This document shows positions 56,414 to 64,000 of a stretch of DNA of 64,000 nt, piece by piece. The stretch is taken from positions 40,067,386 to 40,131,385 of the forward strand of contig CM066171.1 in assembly GCA_033629205.1 (NCBI GenBank), given 5' to 3'. This stretch comes from Lithocarpus polystachyus (Eukaryota; Streptophyta; Magnoliopsida; Fagales; Fagaceae). The notes beneath the pieces were generated by a model. The model was not told the origin of the DNA. It saw nothing but the letters and a program-made list of their open reading frames with translations, and made no database searches. Both the position numbers and the translations under genes were made by a program. Position 1 is the first letter of the stretch. Every line of letters begins with the position of its first letter.

Positions 56414-59400
56414 GATGATTGTGCTTGAATGCTGTGGTAATTGGGCTGTAATAGGTATGTATACTTGGGTGCTTTAATGCTCATATGCTTTTGTGCTCAC
56501 GTGCTTGTATTCTCTCATGCTTAAATGCTCACATATTCAATTAAGTGTCACTCTTTCATAAGTCTTATTCATTAATTTTCATTAAGCATCAACTCATTGT
56601 TTGTATCCTAATGTGCACACACTAGGATTACGATATATCTATATACTTGGAGGTTGATGTGCTCATGCAATTAGATGCTCGTTCAATCACACGCTTTGAT
56701 GCTCGTGCAATCACATGCTTTGATGCTTGTACTTAAATGCTTAGGTGATTGGACAGTAAGATGTATGTGTTCATAAATGCTTAAATGCACATGTGCTTGT
56801 ATATTGACGTGCTTTGTTGATCACATGCTCATATATGTACTTGCTTTGATGATCACATGTTTACATGTCTACTTCCTTTAATGATCACATGCTCACATGT
56901 CTATTTGCTTTGATGATCATACTCCTAGGTTCACATGTTTCGATGTTCACATGTTCTTATATTTACATGCTTCGATGATTATATACTCCTATGTCTACAT
57001 GCCTTGATGATCGTATGCTTATATGTTTACATGCTTTGACGATCACATGTCTACATGCTTCGTTGATCCTATGCTCACATACTCATACGCTCACATGATT
57101 TGATGATCATATGCTCTAATGCTCACATGATTTGATGATCACATGCTCCCACGTTAACATGCTTTGATGATCCCATTCTACCATGCTAATATACTTTGAT
57201 GATCACGTGTTCCTATACTCCCATGCATTGGTATTTACATGTTCGATATTTACTCACTTTTGTACCCATTTGGATAATGATATATTTATATGTTTGAAGG
57301 CTTAAGTGATCATGCAGTTAGGCGATCATGCGCACAAATGCTTTGACAATTGTGCTAAAATGGTGAGTTGATTGAGCAGTAAAAGGTATGTGTACTTGTG
57401 TGCTTAATGCTCATATGCTTGTATGCACTCATGATCACATGCTTGTATGTTCACATGCTTTGTTGATTACTAGCCGACATATATACTTGATTTGATGATA
57501 ACATGTTCACATGTCTACTTGTTTTGATAATCACATGCACCTTTGTTCACATGTTTTGTTGATTACATGCTTGTATGTTCACGTGCATCTATTATCGTAT
57601 GCTGTCTGCTTGCTTTGATGATCACATGCCAACTTGTCTGTATCCCTTCATGATTGTATGCTTGAACGCTTGGATCATTACCTACTCCTATGTTGTAATG
57701 CTTTGATAAGCAAATGCTCACATCCAATGACTTGCACATTTTTTATATCCACACACATGTACACATACTTGGATGATGAAATGTGCATAGACTTGAAGGC
57801 TAAAGTGATCGTGTAGTTGGATGTTTGTGCGCTCATATGTTTTGACAATTGTTCTTGAATACTGAGGTGATTGGGAGATTAGAGGTATGTGTACTTGGGT
57901 GTTTAAATATTCATATCCTTCTATGCACTCATGATCGCATACTTGTATGTTCACATGATTTGTTGATAGCCAGCTCACATTTGTCATTGCTTTGATGATA
58001 ACATTGTCACATGTCTACTTGCTTTGATGATCATATGATCCCACGTCTACCCACTTTGATGATCACATGACCACTTCCCTCTATGCCTTCATGCTTATAT
58101 GCTTGGATGCTTTGATGATTACCTACTGCTATGTTGCAATGCTTTGACGTGTAAATGCTCACATGCATTGATATTCACAGCTTTTATATCCACACACGTG
58201 TACACAATTGGATGATGAAATGTGCAAAGGCTTAAAGGCTAATGTGATTGTGTAGTTGGACATTTGTACGCTCAAATGCTTTAGCGATTGTGCTAGAATA
58301 CTGAGGTGATTGGGAGATCAAAGGTATGTGCACTTGGGTGCTTTAATGCTCATATGCTTCTTTGCTCTCATGATCACGTGTTTATACGTTCACATACTTT
58401 GTTGATAGCCAACTCACATTTGTCATGCTTTGATGATAACATTCTCACATGTCTACTTGCTTTGATGATCATATGATCCCACGTCTACCCGCTTTGATGA
58501 TCACATGCCCACTTACCTCTATGCCTTCATGCTCCTATGCACACATACATTGGTATTCACATGTTTGATATCCATACACGTGCACACACTTGGTTGATGA
58601 TATGTCTCTATGCTTGGGGCTTAAGTGGTCATGCAATTGCACGTTTATATACTCAAATGCATTGATGATTGTGCTTGAATGCTGTGGTAATTGGGCTGTA
58701 ATAGGTATGTATACTTGGGTGCTTTAATGCTCATATGCTTTTGTGCTCACGTGCTTGTATTCTCTCATGCTTAAATGCTCACATATTCAATTAAGTGTCA
58801 CTCTTTCATAAGACTTATTCATTAATTTTCATTAAGCATCAACCCATTGTTTGTATCCTAATGTGCGCACACTAGGATAGCGATATATCTATATGCTTGG
58901 AGGCTGATATGCTCATGTAATTGGATGCTCGTGAAATCACATGCTTTGATGCTTGTACTTAAATGCTTAGGTAATTGGAATCTAAGATGTATGTGTTCAT
59001 AAATGCTTAAATGCACATGTACTTGTATATTGACATGCTTTGTTGATCACATGCTCATATATGTACTTACTTTGATGATCACATGTTCACATGTCTACTT
59101 CCTTTAATGATCACATGCTCACATGTCTATTTCCTTTGACGATTACGCACTCCTAGGTTCACATGTTTCGATGTTCACATGCTCTTATGTTTACATGCTT
59201 CAATGATCGTATACCTCCTATGTATATGCCTTGATGATCGTATGCTTCTATGTTTACATGCTTTAACGATTACATGTTTACATGCTTCGATGATCTTATG
59301 CTTACATGCTCTGAATGCTCATACGTTCACATGATTTAATGATGTCCTTTAATGCTCACGTGATTTGATGATCACATGCTCCCACGTTAGCATGCTTTGA

Positions 59401-59650
59401 TGATCCCATTCTCCCATGCTCATATACTTTGATGATCGTGTGCTCTCATACTCACATGCTTTGCTATTCACATGTTCAATATCCACTCACATTTGTACCC
59501 ATTTGGATAATGATATGTTTATATGTTTGGAGGCTTAAGTGATCATGTAGTTAGACGATCATGCGCACAAATGCTTTACAGATTGTGCTAAAATGGTGAG
59601 TTGATTAGGCAGTAAAAGGTATGTGTAATTGGGTACTTAAATGCTTAGAT
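56414..59650 (+). repeat. Duplicated ~1-kb segments, 2.26 kb apart
   Basis: The segment from 56414 to about 57420 and that from 58674 to about 59650 are closely similar over most of their length, starting at GATGATTGTGCTTGAATGCT. Most other repeat pairs in the array are much more diverged. Confidence 0.75.
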
Positions 59651-61932
59651 GCTTGTATGCTCACATGCCTAAATTGTCTTGCGCTCACATGCTTGTATAC
59701 TTTTATGCTTAAATGCTCACATGTTCAATTAAGTGTCACTCCATTATAAGACTTATTCATTAATTATCACTAATTATCGAACCTTTGTTTGAATCAATAT
59801 GTTCACAAGCAGTTGGATGAAAATAAATCTATATTCTTATAGGCTGATGTGCATATGTAGTTTGATGCTCGTGCAGGCACATCCTTGGATGTTCTCGCTT
59901 AAATGCTCATGTGCTTGTATATTCACATGCTTTGTTGATCACATGCTCACATGATCATATGTCTCCTAGGTTCATATGATTTGATGTTTACAAGCTTTGG
60001 TGATCACATGCTCCTATGTTCACATGCTTCGATGATTGTATGTTTCCATATCTGCATGTCTTGATGATCGCATGTTCATGCTTGCATGCTTGTATACCCT
60101 CATGTGTAATTGCTCGTGTTCAATCAAATGTCGCTCTTTTATAAGCCTCATTGATTAATTCTCATTAAGCATCAACCCTTTGTTTATATCCACATTTGCA
60201 CACAATTGGATGATCATATGCTTGTATACTCACATGCGTGTATACCCTTATGCTTGAATGCTAACATGTTTGAATCCTTACTCGCTCACATGCTCCCATG
60301 CTCGCAAGCTTTTACGTTCGCATGCCTCTATGATTGTACGCTCCCATGTCTACTGGCTTTGATGATCACATGCCAACTTGCCTGTATGCCTTCATACTAA
60401 TGCTAGGACGCTTTGATGATTACCTGCTCCTATGTTCAAATTCTTTCTTGATTGCATGCTCACAAGCATTGATATTCACATGTTTGATATCCATACACAT
60501 GTGCACACAATTGGATAAAGAAATGTCTATAGGCTTGGAGGATTAAGTTAACGTGTGGTTGGACGTTCGTGCGCTCAAATGCTTTGAAGATTGTCCTTGA
60601 ATGCTGAGGTAATTGGGGGATTATAGGTAAGTGTACTTGTGTGTTTAAATGCTCATATGCTTTAATACTCTCATGATCACATGCTTATATGTTATTGTGT
60701 GTTACATGCTTTGTTGATAGCCAACTCACATTTTTCATTACTTTGATTACTACATTCTCACATGTTTACGTGCTTTGATGATCATAGGATCCCATGTCTA
60801 TATGCTTTGATGATCACATGCCCACTTACTTGTATGCCTTCATTCTCATATGTTTAAACACTTTGATGATCGTGTTGGACATTCGTGCACTCAAATGCTT
60901 TGACGATTGTTCTTGAATGTTGAGGAGATTGGGAGATTAGAGGTATATGTACTTGGGGGCATAAATGAGCATATGCCTCTATGCTCTTATGATCGCATGC
61001 TTGTATGTTCACATGCTTTGTTAATAAACTTGCATATATTTGTCATTGCTTTGATGATAACATTCTCACATGTCTACTTACTTTAATGATTACATGCTTT
61101 GATGTTGATATGCTTCTTTGTCACATGTTTCGATGATTTTATGCTCCCAAGCTAACCTGCATTGATGATCACATACCCATTTGCCTGTATGCCTTCATGC
61201 TCATATGCTTGGACGTTTTGATGATTACCTACTCCTATGTAAAAATGCTTTGATGATTGCATGTTGATATGCATTGCTATTCACATGTTTGATATTCACA
61301 CACGTGCATACACATGGAGGATGAAATGTCTATAGGCTTGAAGACTAAAGTGATCACATATTTTCATTCATGCACTCGAATGCTTTGACAATTATACTTG
61401 AATATTGAGGTGATTGGGAGATTAGAGTTATGTGTACTTGGTGCTTAAATGCTCATATACTTGTATGTTCACATGCTTTGTTGATAATTAGCCCACATCT
61501 ATTTGTTTTGATCATAACATTCTCACATGTCTACTTGCTTTGATGATCACATGCACCATATTCACATGCTTTGTTGATTACATGCTTCTATGGTCACATG
61601 CCTCCATGATCGTATGCTCCCATGTTTACTTGCTTTGATTATCAGATGTCCACTTGCTTGTATGCCTTCATGCTCATATGCTTGGATGCTTTGATGATTA
61701 CCTACTCCTATGTAGAAATGCTTTGATGATCGCATGCTTTGACCACACACGTGCAAACACATGGATGAATAAATGTATATAGGCTTGAAAACTAAAGTGA
61801 TCATGTATTTGCATTCACGAGCTCAAATGCTTTGACGATTGTACTTGAATACTGAGGTTATTGGGAGATTAAAGGTATGTGCACTTGGGTTGACAACCTG
61901 CACACATTTGTCATTGCTTTGACGATAACATT

Positions 61933-61934
<2 letters not shown>

Positions 61935-61982
<48 letters not shown>
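61935..61982. repeat. (CA)n microsatellite
   Basis: 48 bp of CA repeat followed by a T-run. It marks the right end of the satellite array. Confidence 0.95.
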
Positions 61983-61985
<3 letters not shown>

Positions 61986-62115
61986 TTCTTTTTTTTTTTA
62001 ATACCTCTTGATGCTACAATTGCTTCCTTTTTTGTTATCCTCTATAGTTTTTCCTAATTTTATTTCGGCATTATCTGCTTTTGGCTAATGAATTTATGTT
62101 CTGAACTCATAACAG

Positions 62116-62280
62116 ATTGTTCTAAATGAAGTGGCTCCTAGACCCCATAATAGTGGTCATCACACAATTGAGTCTTGCTACACCTCACAATTTGAACAAC
62201 ATTTGCGGGTTGTTGTTGGTCTTCCACTTGGTAAGTTATCAATGAAATCTCTTGCTGCTGTCATGTACAATATACTGGGT
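62116..62280 (+). pseudogene. Exon of phosphoribosylaminoimidazole carboxylase (PurK-type domain)
   Basis: After a good 3' splice site (CATAACAG) the frame reads IVLNEVAPRPHNSGHHTIES and continues with CYTSQFEQHLR and GLPLG. This is the conserved ATP-grasp segment of AIR carboxylase, which makes CAIR in purine synthesis and is plastid-targeted in plants. The expected continuation SMK...MYNILGE is present to about 62280. A GTAAGT at 62231 could also act as an early donor. At the end of the conserved frame no donor in the phase needed by the next piece is obvious, and some conserved positions differ (GKLSMK where GDPSMK is usual). No earlier exons are visible in the 20 kb upstream, and the next exon is fused to a retrotransposon. 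I therefore regard it as a gene fragment or pseudogene. Confidence 0.75.
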
Positions 62281-62652
62281 GAAGAATTTTTATTTTATTT
62301 TTTTATTTATCTAATATATAAAATGAATATGGCATGAAGTTGAAGTCATTCGTTTCTTTCAGAACCTATTTTTGTAACATACTTTCGTTGAAAATATTCT
62401 GCTTGAAGTTTGTTGAAGTTGCAACTAGAATTAGGTATAAGTCTATGCTTGAGCTTGATGACTTTGTAGACCATTGTGAATAACGAAATTTTAAGAAATT
62501 ACAATTAATACAAATCAAACGTTCTGTCTGTCCTGGTTCTCATTAACTGATTTTCAGTTCTTAAATTATTTTATCTTGGAAAACTCGATAATGTTAGTAA
62601 AAAAAAGTAAATTGGAACATCAATGTACAACAAAATGTTTGAAATGTTTTTA

Positions 62653-62845
62653 TTCAGCATAACTATCTTGCACTACCCCCTCCCCCCACATGTCAAATGT
62701 CTCTCTTTTATTTATTTATATATTAAATTTCAGGGAGAACATGGTTTTATTTTAGCTCATCAACTGATTAGAAGGGCATTGAGTATCCCTGGGGTTATTG
62801 TTCAGCATAACTATCTTTCACTACCCCCTCCCCCAAATATCAAAT
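62653..62845 (+). repeat. Direct repeat flanking the second exon piece
   Basis: TTCAGCATAACTATCTT...CACTACCCCCTCCCC occurs at 62653-62699 and at 62801-62845 with a few differences. The exon piece lies between the two copies. Confidence 0.8.
62734..62800 (+). pseudogene. Second AIR carboxylase exon, broken
   Basis: After TTAAATTTCAG the frame reads GEHGFILAHQLIRRALSIPG. This matches the segment that follows the previous exon in plant AIR carboxylase. Similarity ends at about 62800, where a ~45-bp sequence already present at 62653-62699 is repeated, and a retrotransposon coding end follows in the same frame. The rest of the enzyme, including the PurE-type mutase domain, is not in the window. 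Confidence 0.65.
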
Positions 62846-63036
62846 CTGATGAGAATCAACAAGCTTTCAAGGATCCATTGCAAGTTCCAGTTGGGCCAAT
62901 TACAAGAGCAAGATCCAAGAAGATCAAAGAAGCACTTAATGGGCTGATTCAAGGGATTTGGGCAGATTCACATTCCAAGCTGGGCCCAAAAGAAGATGAA
63001 GGCCTAATAAATTTAATCCAAGCAATTGAGGGCTGA
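62846..63036 (+). pseudogene. Ty3/Gypsy polyprotein C-terminus
   Basis: About 63 codons ending in TGA. They contain the sequence VGPITRARSKKIKEALNGLI, typical of the extreme C-terminus of plant Ty3/Gypsy polyproteins after the integrase. No RT or integrase is present upstream, so only the 3' tip of an element remains, directly followed by LTR-like sequence. Confidence 0.75.
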
Positions 63037-63682
63037 TCTGACGTAATTGGGCGTTATTTATGGCAAAGATTTATGGCTAATTGACTTTCCAGCTTTAAAT
63101 CTGTTAACAGATACTTTTCCTTATTTAGATCTTCTAATTTTGGTCCAGATCTTCCTTAATTTTAGGCTTTTATTATTTAGAACGTTTTTTAGGGTTTTTC
63201 CTATTTTGGATCTGCTATTTTCAGACCAAATCAGTTTTTAATTAGGGTTTTATTATTTAGTACGTTTTTTAGGTCAAATTTGATTCCTGATATGGTTAGG
63301 TATCAATTAGGAGTTATTTTAGAATATATTTTCTTGTCTGCCAAGTTTTCTGGAGCCTTTAAATAGGCCCCTAAGTCTGTAAACGTTTTTTTGGATGAAT
63401 TATTGAATAAAAATCAGAAAAGGTGAGGCTTTGCTTTTCTCTTTGGTTCTACAAGAACTGTGAACTTATCAAGGATTCTTCCTTGTGGCGTTCAAACTTA
63501 TACCTTTGGTTCGTGATTCCTTTATAATCATTGGGTCAAGGTCTGTTACTTATACCTTTGGTTCGCGTTTCTCTTATAAACGTTGGGTTAGGGTTTCTAT
63601 CAAATCTGAATTTTAGCTTCCTGGGGCAATATTCCAATATTGTTTGTTGGGTCTCAAAGCGAGTCTGTTGAGGTTCGCATCA
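63037..63682 (+). mobile_element. Ty3/Gypsy LTR
   Basis: About 650 bp between the polyprotein end and a primer-binding site. It contains a TATA-like CCTTTAAATAGGCCCC (about 63355), a possible AATAAA at 63405, repeated TATACCTTTGGTTCG words, and ends in CA at 63681-63682. The left border (TG) is uncertain within about 30 bp. Confidence 0.7.
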
Positions 63683-63684
63683 TT

Positions 63685-63697
63685 TGGTATCAGAGCT
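63685..63697 (+). other. tRNA-Met primer-binding site of the Gypsy element
   Basis: TGGTATCAGAGCT lies two bases after the terminal CA of the LTR, the standard place for a 5' LTR. It belongs to the retrotransposon and not to the caulimovirid array. Confidence 0.8.
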
Positions 63698-63827
63698 CAG
63701 GTTCTAAAATCAGTTTTCTATCCTTTTTATCTTTTGTTTCTGGTTATCAATCTCTTGTTCCGTTTCTGTTCTTTGTTCTTCATTCTTGTTCTTTGACGTC
63801 AGTAGGTTAAAACTGTGCATTGAGTTC

Positions 63828-63863
<36 letters not shown>

Positions 63864-64000
63864 GTGAAAAAAAAAAAGCTGCAGAAAAAAAAAGGACTGC
63901 AAAAAAAAAAAAAAAAAAACGTGAAAAAAAAAAATTTGTTTTTTTTATGTGTGTCAGTTCTCTCAGACCAATATATTGTTTTCTTTTGTCCTATTTTTCT
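63698..64000 (+). mobile_element. Start of Gypsy internal region, A-rich
   Basis: A T/C-rich leader followed by interrupted A-runs (63829-63861, 63863-63935) with CGTG spacers. The element continues beyond the window; no gag start is visible. Confidence 0.6.

Larger units (their letters stand above)
51341..61930. repeat. Degenerate satellite-like array, part II
   Basis: About 10.6 kb of the same repeat family as 42955-49265. Landmarks such as TTCAATTAAGTGTCACTCC, ATTAAGCATCAACCC and CACACTTGGATGA recur. Two levels of duplication are clear: a short-period block at 53700-54960 and a pair of ~1-kb near-identical segments at 56414 and 58674. A second landmark, TTGATAGCCAGCTCACATTT, recurs near 57960, 58400 and 60713, and also in part I near 48703. 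Confidence 0.85.

Noticed and set aside
42972..61804. Many 60-117-residue frames rich in Met, Cys, His and Leu
   Set aside because: They are translations of the ATGCTCACATGC satellite on either strand and share no start context or conserved protein.

Overview
This is nuclear DNA of a flowering plant, AT-rich, with plant transposable elements and a host purine-biosynthesis exon. About 60% of the window is an array of endogenous viral sequence. I assign it to Caulimoviridae, most likely the Florendovirus group. The support is the domain order movement protein, coat protein with zinc knuckle, aspartic protease, reverse transcriptase, RNase H; a second ORF overlapping the end of ORF1; a tRNA-Met primer-binding site; and no integrase or LTRs. 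The host species cannot be named from the sequence.

Positions 1-39811 hold at least eight blocks in alternating orientation, without host DNA between them. There are two kinds of viral genome. Component A (about 8.08 kb as a circle) encodes a polyprotein of about 1,870 residues plus a 418-residue ORF2. Component B (about 7.43 kb) carries the same movement, coat and protease region, but has no reverse transcriptase or RNase H. Instead its ORF1 runs in frame into about 580 residues that I do not recognise. A and B share a nearly identical promoter, leader and primer-binding region, so B looks like a dependent second segment copied by the enzyme of A. Blocks: (-) A-like 1-1114; (+) A 1118-7698; (-) A 7699-12120; (+) full-length B 12146-19585; (-) complete circularly permuted A 19586-27665; (-) scrap 27666-27890; (+) truncated B 27889-33429; (+) B with internal deletion 33480-39475; (-) coat fragment to 39811. 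Several junctions show short microhomology or filler bases, and the array ends at a (TA)n microsatellite.

From 39812 onward the DNA is host. It holds the TA repeat, a 1.2-kb PIF/Harbinger-like non-autonomous transposon with internal minisatellites, a possible small exon, a 141-bp hAT-like MITE with an 8-bp target duplication, and two stretches (about 42.96-49.27 kb and 51.34-61.93 kb) of a degenerate satellite-like array built from ATGCTCACATGC-type words with a higher-order structure. A 2-kb non-satellite island with another MITE-like element separates the two stretches.

The right end (62.1-64 kb) has two exon-like pieces of phosphoribosylaminoimidazole carboxylase. The second is joined in frame to the C-terminus of a Ty3/Gypsy polyprotein, followed by an LTR and then a tRNA-Met primer-binding site. 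Many short ORFs in the satellite and on the opposite strands of the viral genes are not regarded as genes.
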